Under the pieces are notes generated by a model, which was given only the letters and a program-made list of their open reading frames with translations, made no database searches and was not told where the DNA came from. A program made the position numbers and the translations under genes. From Sphingomonas sp. NBWT7 (GTDB lineage Bacteria; Pseudomonadota; Alphaproteobacteria; Sphingomonadales; Sphingomonadaceae): a stretch of DNA of 64,000 nt. This document shows positions 50,390-59,435 of the stretch, in pieces. Positions within the stretch are counted from its first letter, which is position 1. Each line of letters starts with the position of its first letter. The stretch lies in contig NZ_CP043639.1 in NCBI RefSeq assembly GCF_014217605.1, positions 2,813,501-2,877,500 of the forward strand, read 5' to 3'.

Positions 50390-52582
50390 GTGAGTGCGCC
50401 TGACGCGCCTCGCGCTACCGCCGACGTTTCGGAGGGTCGGACGTCGCGTGCTGCGCAGGCAGGACCTGCCGAATCGCGTGGTGCAAGGGTGGCGATCGCC
50501 GTCATCCTCGCGCTCGCGGCGCTGATCGCCACCGCCGACTGGCTCACGCGGCCGCCGCCGATGCCGGGCTACGCGCAGACACGCGCGCGTTGGCAGCCGT
50601 CCGAAGCGTGGCTGTACGATCGACGCGGGCGGTTGATCGATTCATCGCGCATCGATTTCGCCGCGCGGCGGCTCGCGTGGACGCCGCTGGCGCGGGTCGC
50701 CCCGGTGGCGCGCGCGACGATCCTCGCCGCTGAGGACCGGCGCTTCGCGCGCCACGGCGGGGTCGACTGGCTGGCGATCGCTGGGGCGGCGCGCGACCGG
50801 TTGGAGGGCAGGCGCGGGCGCGGGGCGAGCACGATCGCGATGCAGCTCGCCGGGTTCCTGTCACCGGGTCTGGCGCAGCCGGGCGCGCGCCGGTGGCGCG
50901 ACAAGATCCGCCAGATGCGCGCCGCACAGGCGATCGACGCGGCGTGGAGCAAGGACCAGCAGTTCGAAGCGTATCTCAACCTTGCCGGGTTTCGCGGCGA
51001 GGCGCAGGGGATCGGCGCCGCGGCGCTAGGACTATTCGGCAAGACGCCGGCGAGCCTGTCGCGCGACGACGCGCTGCTGCTCGCCGCGCTGCTCCCCGAT
51101 CCGCAGGCGAATGCTACGGCGATCGCGCGCCGCGCCTGCGCGATCGCCGGGGGCGGATGTGCCCGCTTCCCCGCGCTCGCCGCATCGATGCTCGGCCCCG
51201 CACGCAGCCTGCAGCTCGATCCGGGGCTGGCGCCGCATCTGTCCGACCGACTGCTGACCAAGGCCGGTCTCAAGGTGACATCGACGCTCGACCTCGACGT
51301 CCAGCGGCTGGCGATCACCGCGCTCAGGCGCCAGCTGCTCGGGCTAGGCGCGACGCGGGCGCGCGACGGCGCGGTGATCGTCGTCGACAATGCGAGCGGC
51401 GACGTGCTCGCCTATGTCGGCGGGATCGGCGGGCATTCGACGAGCCCCGCGGTCGATGCAGCCGCCGCCTATCGCCAGGCGGGATCGACGCTGAAGCCGT
51501 TCCTCTACGCACAGGCGATCGAGCGGCGCTATCTGACGGCGGCGTCGATCCTCGACGATACGCCGGTGCAGCTCGACACCGCCTCGGGGCTCTACGTGCC
51601 GCAGAATTACGATCACGCGTTCAAGGGGCCGGTGTCGGCGCGCGTCGCGCTCGCCGCGTCGCTCAACGTGCCCGCGGTGCGCACGCTGCTGCTGGTCGGG
51701 ACCGAGCCGTTTCGCGACCGATTGTGGGACATGGGCTATCGCGGGCTGGTGGAGGACGGGAGCTATTACGGCTTCAGTCTCGCGCTCGGATCGGCCGAGG
51801 TGACGCTGGGCGAGCAGGCGGCGGCGTATCGCGCGCTGGCGAACGGCGGGCGCTGGTCGCCGCTGCGGATGGTGCGCGATGCGGCGCCGGTGCCGCCGCG
51901 CGCGGTGACGGGTGCGTCGGCGGCGTGGATCGTCGGCGATATCCTCGCCGATCCGGCGGCGCGGGCGGGCACGTTCGGGATGGATTCGGCGCTGCGGCTG
52001 CCGTTCTGGGCGGCGGTGAAGACGGGCACGTCGAAGGCGATGCGCGACAATTGGTGCGTCGGCTTCTCGCGCCGTTTCACGGTTGCGGTATGGGTGGGCA
52101 ACGTCGAGGGCGATTCGATGCGCGCGGTATCGGGGACGAGCGGCGCGGCGCCGGTGTGGCGCGACGTGATGACCGCGCTGGAACGGCGCGGCGCGCTGCC
52201 CGCCCCGGCGCGGCCCGCCGGCGTCGTCGCGCAAGGCGTGCGCTTCGCCAGCGCGCGAGAATTGCCGCGCACTGATTACTTCGTGGCGGGGACGCAGGTA
52301 GCGCAGGTCGTCGCTGCGCCTGCCGCCGCGCGACGGCCGCGGATCACCTCGCCCGTCAGCGGCAGCGTCTACGCGCTCGATCCCGATATCCCGTCCGCGG
52401 CGCAGCGACTGGCGGTCGACGTCAGCGGCGCGGCGATGGCGCATCGCCTGCGGCTCGACGCGCGCGACCTGGGCAGCGCGGCGGCGCCGCCGCTGCTACG
52501 CGCCGGGCCGGGGCGGCACGAACTGGCCCTGGTCGACGTCGCTGGTAAAATCGTCGATCGGGTATCATTTACCATTCGGTAG
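50390..52582 (+). CDS. pbpC: Penicillin-binding protein 1C
   Basis: The 730-residue bifunctional peptidoglycan synthase has an N-terminal membrane anchor (about 34-50), a GT51 transglycosylase domain with Glu115 in AAEDRRFARHGGVDW and RGASTIAMQLA, a transpeptidase domain with Ser366 in AGSTLKPF, SLN and KTGTSKAMRDNW, and a C-terminal BiPBP_C domain. The GTG start lies 59 bp after the alpha-2-macroglobulin gene. The pair is a known envelope defence and repair module: the macroglobulin inhibits proteases and PBP1C repairs the wall. Confidence 0.93.
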   Translation: MSAPDAPRATADVSEGRTSRAAQAGPAESRGARVAIAVILALAALIATADWLTRPPPMPGYAQTRARWQPSEAWLYDRRGRLIDSSRIDFAARRLAWTPLARVAPVARATILAAEDRRFARHGGVDWLAIAGAARDRLEGRRGRGASTIAMQLAGFLSPGLAQPGARRWRDKIRQMRAAQAIDAAWSKDQQFEAYLNLAGFRGEAQGIGAAALGLFGKTPASLSRDDALLLAALLPDPQANATAIARRACAIAGGGCARFPALAASMLGPARSLQLDPGLAPHLSDRLLTKAGLKVTSTLDLDVQRLAITALRRQLLGLGATRARDGAVIVVDNASGDVLAYVGGIGGHSTSPAVDAAAAYRQAGSTLKPFLYAQAIERRYLTAASILDDTPVQLDTASGLYVPQNYDHAFKGPVSARVALAASLNVPAVRTLLLVGTEPFRDRLWDMGYRGLVEDGSYYGFSLALGSAEVTLGEQAAAYRALANGGRWSPLRMVRDAAPVPPRAVTGASAAWIVGDILADPAARAGTFGMDSALRLPFWAAVKTGTSKAMRDNWCVGFSRRFTVAVWVGNVEGDSMRAVSGTSGAAPVWRDVMTALERRGALPAPARPAGVVAQGVRFASARELPRTDYFVAGTQVAQVVAAPAAARRPRITSPVSGSVYALDPDIPSAAQRLAVDVSGAAMAHRLRLDARDLGSAAAPPLLRAGPGRHELALVDVAGKIVDRVSFTIR

Positions 52583-52661
52583 AACCAATTCGGATGGCGC
52601 GCGTTTGCCGAAACAGTCCCACCCCCTTTCGGGACTAGTGCCGGATCCCAAGCCAGGCACC

Positions 52662-52693
52662 GACCGCGCCGCGGCGTAGCTTGCGGCGCGGTC
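52662..52693 (+). terminator. Terminator candidate after pbpC
   Basis: The perfect 11-bp stem GACCGCGCCGC / GCGGCGCGGTC with a 10-nt loop is followed by GTTCTTGG. It begins about 80 bp after the pbpC stop codon. Confidence 0.5.
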
Positions 52694-52753
52694 GTTCTTG
52701 GCCGCAGTTCATCGCTGCGCCTTAAACCGAACTTTTCATCAATCGCGAACGCA

Positions 52754-52783
52754 GAGGGCCGGGCGATCGCTCGCCCGGCCCTC
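52754..52783. terminator. Hairpin between convergent pbpC and rcnB-like gene
   Basis: A perfect 13-bp inverted repeat, GAGGGCCGGGCGA paired with its complement around TCGC, lies 22 bp beyond the rcnB-like stop on the reverse strand. It probably terminates that gene and could block read-through from pbpC. Confidence 0.55.
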
Positions 52784-52804
52784 GCCTTGTCCGGTAGCGG
52801 GAGC

Positions 52805-53341
52805 TTACCAGTAGAAGTTGCGGATCACGTCCAGCACGATGCCGCGGCGGTAATCGACTAGCACGACGTCGTTATAGTGGCGGATCCAGCGTGCGTTGCC
52901 GCGCGCGGCCGGCAGGCGATAGCGCCACGGATCGTTGATCCAGTACCGCTGGCCGTAGAACTGCGGTGCAATGCGCGCCCCGGTGCGGAACGTGTTGTAG
53001 CGGAACGGCGCGCGCCAGTTGCCGCGCGAATAGAGCGCCCGGTTCTGGTTGCGATAACCCTGCCAGTCGTTGCGACCCCACGCGCGGTTACGGTCCTCGA
53101 ACCGGTCGCGGCGATCTTCATAGCGATCGCGGCGGTCGTCGCGATATTCCCGGCGGGCGTCGCGCAGGTCGCGTCGCTGCTCCTCAACCTCGCGCCAGTC
53201 GCCGCGGCGCTGCGCCTCGCGCACGTCGCGCCGCTGCTCGCGAATCTCCTGGCGGTCGCGGCGCAGCTCGCCGTTCTGGGCGCTGGCCACGCCGGGCAGC
53301 GCGATCGCGGCGATCAGGGTAGGGATGATCAACTTACGCAT
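52805..53341 (-). CDS. RcnB family protein
   Basis: The 178-residue secreted protein has a signal peptide (cleavage near GVASA, about residue 21), a long Arg/Asp/Glu-rich region with DRRDRYEDRRDRFEDR-type repeats (about 25-95), and a C-terminal domain ending YWINDPWRYRLPAARG then HYNDVVLVDYRRG, the RcnB/DUF2502-like signature. RcnB in enterobacteria modulates Ni/Co export; its role in alphaproteobacteria is unproven. The start is the ATG giving MRKLIIPTLI. Confidence 0.82.
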   Translation of the reverse strand: MRKLIIPTLIAAIALPGVASAQNGELRRDRQEIREQRRDVREAQRRGDWREVEEQRRDLRDARREYRDDRRDRYEDRRDRFEDRNRAWGRNDWQGYRNQNRALYSRGNWRAPFRYNTFRTGARIAPQFYGQRYWINDPWRYRLPAARGNARWIRHYNDVVLVDYRRGIVLDVIRNFYW

Positions 53342-53496
53342 GATCGTGAACCTTTCATCTTGGTGCGGCATGAACACCGTTGCCGCGCCATGGATGCAGG
53401 CTTCGCACGATTCGGCTGAATGGCGCGGGAATGCGTCTGTCAGCCAACAGAAAGGATCGTGACGCCGGCGTTACGGCGTCCGGCCTCGATTACGCT

Positions 53497-53952
53497 TTAC
53501 GGACCCGATGGGCCCCCGGCGCCGGCCGCGCCGACGGTGCCGATGTTGCCGAACAGATCCTGGAAGAAGCCGCGCTTGCGCCCGAGTGTCGGCGTGACCT
53601 TCTTCGACGGATCGATCGCCACCACCTGCTCGGCGTTCCAGCGACGGATCGCCGACACGTTGCCCGCCTGATCGAAGCTGATCTGCACCGTCAGCTGATC
53701 GCGCACCTTGGGCACGTTGAAGGCGTAGTTGCGGCTATCCCGCGAGACATAATACCAGTCGCCCTGGTTGAACTGGCTGGCGAAGCTCGGCTGGCCGAGC
53801 GTCGCGAGCACCGACTGGCGGTTGTCGACGCCGGGCTGGACGGCGTTGAGCAGATCGTTGTCGACGACATAGCCCTGGTGCGACCGCAGCGGGGCGCAGG
53901 CCGACGCGGTGATCGCCAGCGCGGCGACGGCAGCGAGAAGGGGAAAACGCAT
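53497..53952 (-). CDS. bamE: Outer membrane protein assembly factor BamE (SmpA)
   Basis: The 151-residue lipoprotein has a signal peptide with lipobox-like ITASAC (mature Cys near residue 19) and the SmpA/OmlA domain: GYVVDNDLLNAVQPGVDNRQSVLATLGQPSF, WYYVSRDSRN and VSAIRRWNAEQV. BamE is a subunit of the BAM complex. It is divergent from the ubiquinol-cytochrome c chaperone gene, the usual order in alphaproteobacteria. The start is the ATG giving MRFPLLAAV. Confidence 0.88.
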   Translation of the reverse strand: MRFPLLAAVAALAITASACAPLRSHQGYVVDNDLLNAVQPGVDNRQSVLATLGQPSFASQFNQGDWYYVSRDSRNYAFNVPKVRDQLTVQISFDQAGNVSAIRRWNAEQVVAIDPSKKVTPTLGRKRGFFQDLFGNIGTVGAAGAGGPSGP

Positions 53953-54090
53953 GATCACTCCGCAATAGGCCCGCGACGGGCGACACGCCGTTGCGTCGGC
54001 GGCCATTCGCCTCAATATGCCCGCACGACAGGCGATACAAGCACGGGTGCCCGCCAGGGGCGTTCGGCACGACACGAAGGTTCGACGATC

Positions 54091-54606
54091 TTGGCTCTAT
54101 TCGACCGGTTCCGGCGGCGTGACCGCGAGGCGGCGGCACCGCTCTATGCCGCGGTGGTGGCGCGCGCGCGCGATCCGCACTGGTATCTTGCCGGCGCGCC
54201 AGACACGCTCGACGGGCGGTTCGACATGGTCGCAGCGGTGCTGTCGATGGTGCTGCTGCGGCTGGAGGAGGAGCAGGTCGAGCCCGAGGCGGCGCGGCAG
54301 ATCGTCGCGCAGCTGACCGAACGTTTCATCGACGACATGGACGCGCAGGTGCGCCAGATCGGCTTCGGCGACATCATCGTCGGCAAGCATGTCGGGCGGA
54401 TGATGGGCATGCTCGGCGGGCGGCTCGGCGCGTATCGCGACGGCGTCGCGGCGGGAGACCTGTCGACGGCGCTGGTGCGCAACCTGTGGCGCGGCGAGCC
54501 GCCGGCGGACGGTGCGGTGGCTGAGGTGGGCGCAGGGCTGCTCGGGCTGCGCCGTGCGCTCGACGCGGTGCCGCTCGCGACGTTGCAGGCGGGGCGGCTC
54601 GCATGA
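54091..54606 (+). CDS. Ubiquinol-cytochrome c chaperone family protein
   Basis: The 171-residue helical protein carries the Cbp3/UQCC1-like pattern: PLYAAVVARARDPHWYLAGAPDTLDGRFDMVA, LERLEE-type helix LRLEEEQVEPEA, and DMDAQVRQIGFGDIIVGKHV. Mitochondrial relatives assist cytochrome b assembly in complex III. The start is a TTG (product begins LALFDRFRRRD); no ATG occurs before the conserved region. Its stop overlaps the DUF177 ATG. Confidence 0.85.
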   Translation: MALFDRFRRRDREAAAPLYAAVVARARDPHWYLAGAPDTLDGRFDMVAAVLSMVLLRLEEEQVEPEAARQIVAQLTERFIDDMDAQVRQIGFGDIIVGKHVGRMMGMLGGRLGAYRDGVAAGDLSTALVRNLWRGEPPADGAVAEVGAGLLGLRRALDAVPLATLQAGRLA

Positions 54607-55124
54607 CGCCCGAATTCTCGCGCCCGGTGCGCGTCGACACGATCGGCGAGGGCGAGCGCACCGTGACGATCGAAGCGGATGCGGGCGAGCGCGCGGCGCT
54701 GGCGAAGCGGTTCGACCTCGTCTCGATCGAGCGGCTCTCGGCGGACTTCACCGTGCGCAAGGAAGCCGCCGGCATCCGCGTGGCGGGGCGGGTGACAGGA
54801 GCGGCGGTGCAGGCGTGTTCGATCACCGGCGACCCGCTGCCCGTGACGATCGACGAAGAAACGCAGCTGCGCTTCGTCGAGGACGATGCGCGTGAGGAGG
54901 AGATCGAGCTCGACGACGAGGCGATCGACGTCCTGCCGCTGGAGGGCGGCGCGATCGATCTCGGCGAGGCGGCGGCGGAGACGCTTGCGCTGTCGCTCGA
55001 TCCGTTTCCACGCGGGCCCAATGCCGCCGCGGCGCTCGCCGCCGCCGGCGTCGTCAGCGAGGACGAGGTGACGCCGCTCAACGCCTTCGCCGCGTTGAAG
55101 GACAAGCTCGCCAAGAAGGGCTGA
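54603..55124 (+). CDS. DUF177 (YceD) family protein
   Basis: The 173-residue protein has VQACSITGDPLPVTIDEE in the middle (the YceD Cys region), an acidic block EEEIELDDEAIDVLPLEGGAIDLGE, and LALSLDPFPR near the C-terminus, all DUF177 hallmarks. The family is linked to 23S rRNA accumulation. It usually precedes rpmF or plsX-fabH, but here a ThDP enzyme on the opposite strand follows after 7 bp, so that neighbourhood is broken. Confidence 0.88.
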   Translation: MTPEFSRPVRVDTIGEGERTVTIEADAGERAALAKRFDLVSIERLSADFTVRKEAAGIRVAGRVTGAAVQACSITGDPLPVTIDEETQLRFVEDDAREEEIELDDEAIDVLPLEGGAIDLGEAAAETLALSLDPFPRGPNAAAALAAAGVVSEDEVTPLNAFAALKDKLAKKG

Positions 55125-55131
55125 GCCGCCG

Positions 55132-56796
55132 CTAGTGCGTGCCCGTACCGCGCACGTTGGAAAGCGTGGTGCCGGCGGTAATCTGCTCGACATCGGTCTT
55201 GACGTGCAGCAGGCGCACGCCGCCGTGCTCCATGGCGCGGGCGAGCGTGGGGGCGAAATCGGCCGTCGCCGTCACCGTTTCGCTCCACGCGCCATAAGCC
55301 TTGGCGAGCAGCGCGAAATCGGGGTTGGCGAGCCGCGTCGCCGAGGGGCGATCGGGGAATTCGCGCTCCTGATGCATGCGGATCGTGCCGTAGGTGCCGT
55401 TGTCGACGACGACGACGAGCATGTCGCAGCCGTGCTGGATCGCGGTGGCGAGCTCCTGGCCGTTCATCAGGAAATCGCCGTCGCCGGCGACCGCGACAAC
55501 CATGCGGCCGGGGCGGCGCAGCGCGGCGGCGACGGCGGCGGGGACGCCATAGCCCATCGCGCCCGCGGCCGGCGCCAATTGCGTGCCCGGGCCGGCATAG
55601 GGCCAGTAGCGATGCCACCAGCCCGAGAAATTGCCCGCGCCGTTGCAGATGATGGTGTCCGCCGGAAGCATGGCGCGCATCGTGCCGACGCACGGGCCGA
55701 GATCCATCGCGACGCCATCGCGCGCGGCGGGGGTCGACCAGGCGCGATAGGCGTCGTGCGCGTCGAGCTCGTGCGGATGCGCCGGGCCGTCGACCAGCGC
55801 CAGCGCCTCGGCGAATTCGGCCATTGTCGCGCAGATCGCGAGATCGGTCCGGTACGTCATGCCGAGCTCGGTCGCGTCGGGATGGATGTGGACGAGCCGC
55901 TGGCCGGGATGATCGGGAGTGATCAGCGTATAGCCGTCGGTCGTCGCCTCGCCGAGTCGTGCGCCGATCACCAGCAGCAGGTCCGCCGCCTTCACCCGCG
56001 CGACGAGTGCCGGATTGGGGCCGTAGCCGAGGTTGCCGGCATAGGCGGGGCAATCATTAGGCACGGCATCCTGGCGGCGAAAGGCGGCGACGAGCGGCAC
56101 GCGCGCGCGATCGGCCCAGGCGGCGACGTCCTGCCCCGCCGCGCTGTCCCACCCCGCGCCGCCGACGATCGCGACCGGACGCTCGGCGGTGGCGAGGAGA
56201 TCGGCGAGCTGCTCCATCGCGTCGGGATCGGGCGCCTGGCCGACGCGCTCGACGCGCGGGCGATCGATCGCCTCGACGCGGTCGAGCAGCATGTCCTCGG
56301 GCAGCGCGAGGACGACGGGGCCGGGGCGCCCGTTCATCGCCACGGCATAGGCGCGCGCGACATATTCGGGGATGCGGCGCGCGTCGTCGATCCGCGCGGT
56401 CCATTTGGCGACCGCGCCGAACATCGCCTCGAAATTGATTTCCTGGAACGCCTCGCGGTCGCGCGTGCCGCGATCGACGTCGCCGACGAACAGGATCATC
56501 GGCTGCGAATCCTGCCGCGCGACATGGACCCCGATCGACGCGTTGGTGGCGCCCGGCCCCCGCGTGACGAAGGCGATGCCGGGGCGGTGCGTCAGCGCGC
56601 CGTCCGCGCAGGCCATGAACGCGACGCCGCCCTCCTGCCGGCAGGTGACAACGTCGATCGCGGGCGTATCGACCAGCGCATCGAGCACAGCGAGGAAACT
56701 CTCGCCCGGCACGGTGAAGATCCGGTCGCAACCCTGGGCCACGAGCTGATCGACGAGGATGCGGCCGCCGGTGCGGGCGGAGGGGGGATTGGTCAT
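55132..56796 (-). CDS. Thiamine pyrophosphate-dependent enzyme, acetolactate synthase large-subunit-like
   Basis: The 554-residue ThDP enzyme has three domains. The N-terminal PYR domain carries the catalytic Glu32 in FTVPGESFLAVLDAL. The middle domain contains VAIVGGAGW and LLVIGARLGE. The C-terminal PP domain holds AVAGDGDFLMNGQELATA and VDNGTYGTIR (GDG-Asn ThDP/Mg2+ motif). It may be an acetolactate synthase, benzoylformate decarboxylase or related enzyme. No small regulatory subunit is nearby, so a biosynthetic IlvB role is unlikely. It is divergent from the SMP-30 gene across 148 bp. Confidence 0.85.
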   Translation of the reverse strand: MTNPPSARTGGRILVDQLVAQGCDRIFTVPGESFLAVLDALVDTPAIDVVTCRQEGGVAFMACADGALTHRPGIAFVTRGPGATNASIGVHVARQDSQPMILFVGDVDRGTRDREAFQEINFEAMFGAVAKWTARIDDARRIPEYVARAYAVAMNGRPGPVVLALPEDMLLDRVEAIDRPRVERVGQAPDPDAMEQLADLLATAERPVAIVGGAGWDSAAGQDVAAWADRARVPLVAAFRRQDAVPNDCPAYAGNLGYGPNPALVARVKAADLLLVIGARLGEATTDGYTLITPDHPGQRLVHIHPDATELGMTYRTDLAICATMAEFAEALALVDGPAHPHELDAHDAYRAWSTPAARDGVAMDLGPCVGTMRAMLPADTIICNGAGNFSGWWHRYWPYAGPGTQLAPAAGAMGYGVPAAVAAALRRPGRMVVAVAGDGDFLMNGQELATAIQHGCDMLVVVVDNGTYGTIRMHQEREFPDRPSATRLANPDFALLAKAYGAWSETVTATADFAPTLARAMEHGGVRLLHVKTDVEQITAGTTLSNVRGTGTH

Positions 56797-56944
56797 CGCG
56801 GCACCCTAGCCCCGCGGGGCAGGGGCCGCCACTCGTTATGGTCACCGACACGGGCGACAAGGCGGCTGGGCAGCGCGGCGATCGCGGCTTGCTAAGTCGT
56901 CCGCCTTAGCCGATCGTTCGCCGCAAAGAATGGAGAGGATCACC

Positions 56945-57865
56945 ATGGCGGATTTCGAACTCGTCACCGACGGCCTGCGCTTTCCCGAGGGGCCGGTGAT
57001 GATGCCCGACGGCAGCATCGCGCTGGTCGAGATCGAGCCGGGGCGGATTACGCGCGTCCACCCCGACGGGCGCAAGGAGACGATCGCGGAGCCGGGCGGC
57101 GGGCCGAACGGCCTCGCGCTCGGACCCGACGGCATGCTCTACTGCTGTAACAACGGCGGGTTCGACTGGCACGAGAACAACGGCATGCTCGCGCCCGGCG
57201 GGATCGCGAGCGATTATTCGGGCGGGCGGATCGAGCGGATCGATCCCGCGACGGGCAAGGTCGAGGTGCTGTACAAGTCGGGCGATCACGGCTGCGTGCT
57301 GCGCGGGCCGAACGATCTGGTGTTCGACGCGCACGGCGGCTTCTGGTTCACCGATCACGGCAAGATGGACCACAAGAAGCGCGTCCACGACGTCGTCGGC
57401 ATCTTCTACGCGCACGCGGACGGCAGCCATCTCGAGGAAGTCGTCTTCCCGTCGAACAACCCCAATGGCTGCGGCCTCTCGCCCGACGGCAAGTGGCTCT
57501 ACGCCGCCGAAACCTACACCTGCCGGCTGATGAAGTTCGCGGTGACCGCGCCGGGCAAGGTCGACGCGACCGCCGGCGTCGGCGGGCCGGGCATCCCCGT
57601 CTATCGCCCGGCGGGGTGGAAGTTCTTCGATTCCCTGGCAATCGAGGCTTCGGGCAACGTGTGCGTCGCGACGATCGGCGAGAGCGGGATCAGCGTGGTC
57701 TCGCCCGACGGCGAGCTGGTCGAATTCGTCGCGACCGACGATGTCTTCACCACCAACATCTGCTTCGGCGGGGCGGACATGCAGGACGCGTATCTGACGC
57801 TGTCGGGCACCGGGCGGCTGGTAAAGACGCGCTGGAACCGGCCGGGGCTGAAGCTCGAATATTGA
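56945..57865 (+). CDS. SMP-30/gluconolactonase family protein
   Basis: The 306-residue beta-propeller carries GLRFPEGPVMMPDGSIALVEI, GPNGLALGPDGMLYCCNNGG, GPNDLVFDAHGGFWFTD and NNPNGCGLSPDGKWLY, with Glu, Asn and Asp metal ligands spaced as in the SMP-30 family. It probably hydrolyses a sugar lactone. I chose the ATG preceded by GGAGAGG (56945); an ATG five codons earlier has no comparable site. It is not adjacent to sugar dehydrogenase genes, so the substrate is unknown. Confidence 0.85.
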   Translation: MADFELVTDGLRFPEGPVMMPDGSIALVEIEPGRITRVHPDGRKETIAEPGGGPNGLALGPDGMLYCCNNGGFDWHENNGMLAPGGIASDYSGGRIERIDPATGKVEVLYKSGDHGCVLRGPNDLVFDAHGGFWFTDHGKMDHKKRVHDVVGIFYAHADGSHLEEVVFPSNNPNGCGLSPDGKWLYAAETYTCRLMKFAVTAPGKVDATAGVGGPGIPVYRPAGWKFFDSLAIEASGNVCVATIGESGISVVSPDGELVEFVATDDVFTTNICFGGADMQDAYLTLSGTGRLVKTRWNRPGLKLEY

Positions 57866-57923
57866 ACCGCTGGCGGGTAAGCCCCGGTTGCGCTAGCGCC
57901 GGGGCGACACGGGGGAGATCGGC

Positions 57924-59432
57924 ATGTTGGTTAGGGGCACGCGGCGCGCCAATCGGCTGGACGGAACGGACGATCGGGACGCGCTGATCGGCGACTGGGG
58001 CGATGATCGGCTGTTCGGCTATGGCGGCGACGATCTGTTGATCGGCGACCTGAACGGCGACACGTCCGAGCGGGCGGCCGGCAACGACCAGCTGTTCGGC
58101 GGCGACGGCAACGACGTGCTGATCGGCGGCCGCGGCGACGATCTGCTGGTGGGCGGGAACGGCAACGACACGCTCGTCGGCGGCTATGCCGAGGGCTTTT
58201 TCAGCGACGATCCGGCAAGCGGCCCAGCGATCGTCTATGGCGGCGCGGTGCCTGCGGGCAACGACAGCTACAACGGCGGCGCGGGGATCGACACCGCGAT
58301 CCTGCTGTATCGCGGCGACGGCGCGATCACGCTCGACATGTCGGTGACGAACCGCGCGGCGACGATCCGGCGTGACGGCGTCGACGCGGGCTCGATCGTC
58401 AACGTCGAGGCGTTGGTATTCCAGGGCGGCGACGGCAACGATCGCGTCACGGCAGCGCGTGTATCGGCGCCGTTCCTGATCGACACGCTCGACGGCGGGG
58501 CGGGCGACGACGTGCTCGACGGCGGCGGTGGCATCGACCTGCTGATCGGCGGCGCCGGCAACGATACGCTGATCGGCGGCGGTGAGGATATCGCCTCCTA
58601 CGAGGATCGTGGGTTGGCGAGCGACGACATGGCGGGCGTCACGGTCGACCTGCGGCTCAACCGCCAGGCGCAGGATACCGGCGGATCAGGGATCGACACG
58701 CTGATCGGCATTCGCGGCCTGTACGGCAGCGGCGGATCGGACGTGCTGATCGGCAACGGGAGCGCCAACGAGATCGTCGATCGGCTGAGCGGCGACGATC
58801 GGATCGAGGGTGGCGCGGGCGACGACAGCCTGCGGATCGAGCGTTTCCTGGGCACGCGCGCGACGACGACGCGCATCGACGGCGGCGTCGGCAACGACGC
58901 GATCGACTTCTTCTCCAACCGCAACGCAGCACACGATGTGACGCTGATCGGCGGCAATGGCGACGATACCATCAGCGTGACCGGCGCGGCGCGCGCGGTG
59001 ATCGATGCGGGTTACGGCGTCGATCGCGTCGCGGTGGATACGGCGGCGGGCCTGTACCAGGTCACGCTGGGCGGCGGGGCGGACACGTTGATCCTGCGCG
59101 AGGCGGCGGATGCGACGCTGCGCGCGCACGAGGTGCGCGTCACCGACTTCGCGACCGGTGATGCCGGCGACAAGGTGGACCTGCGTGACTGGCTGTCGAC
59201 CGCCGCGATCGGCTATGTCGCGGGCGACGATCCGTTCGGCGAATATCTGAGGCTTGGCCGGCGCGGCGACGATGTCGTGCTGGTCGCCGACCGCGACGGC
59301 GCGGGCGACGCGTTTGTCTTCAATACGCTCGTCGTTTTTGAAGATGCGCGGTTGCAGCGGTTCACCGACGCCAATTTCATCCTTCCCTCCGCCGCCCCGG
59401 CGATGGACACTTTCGTATCGGATTTTGCCTGA
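57924..59432 (+). CDS. RTX-repeat calcium-binding protein
   Basis: The 502-residue protein is built of hemolysin-type nonapeptide repeats (GGDGNDVLIGG, GRGDDLLVGG, GNGNDTLVGG and degenerate copies), densest at about residues 15-80, 185-225 and 270-345. The C-terminal 90 residues (DKVDLRDWL, then LQRFTDANFIL) resemble the target region of type I secreted RTX proteins. There is no Sec signal, matching type I export. No catalytic domain is recognisable and no ABC exporter genes lie in the window. The protein is strongly acidic. Confidence 0.85.
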   Translation: MLVRGTRRANRLDGTDDRDALIGDWGDDRLFGYGGDDLLIGDLNGDTSERAAGNDQLFGGDGNDVLIGGRGDDLLVGGNGNDTLVGGYAEGFFSDDPASGPAIVYGGAVPAGNDSYNGGAGIDTAILLYRGDGAITLDMSVTNRAATIRRDGVDAGSIVNVEALVFQGGDGNDRVTAARVSAPFLIDTLDGGAGDDVLDGGGGIDLLIGGAGNDTLIGGGEDIASYEDRGLASDDMAGVTVDLRLNRQAQDTGGSGIDTLIGIRGLYGSGGSDVLIGNGSANEIVDRLSGDDRIEGGAGDDSLRIERFLGTRATTTRIDGGVGNDAIDFFSNRNAAHDVTLIGGNGDDTISVTGAARAVIDAGYGVDRVAVDTAAGLYQVTLGGGADTLILREAADATLRAHEVRVTDFATGDAGDKVDLRDWLSTAAIGYVAGDDPFGEYLRLGRRGDDVVLVADRDGAGDAFVFNTLVVFEDARLQRFTDANFILPSAAPAMDTFVSDFA

Positions 59433-59435
59433 CTT

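Noticed and set aside
53380..54090. In-frame upstream extension of the ubiquinol-cytochrome c chaperone gene
   Set aside because: It runs antisense through bamE and has no family-like sequence; the family starts at the TTG-coded LALFDRF position.
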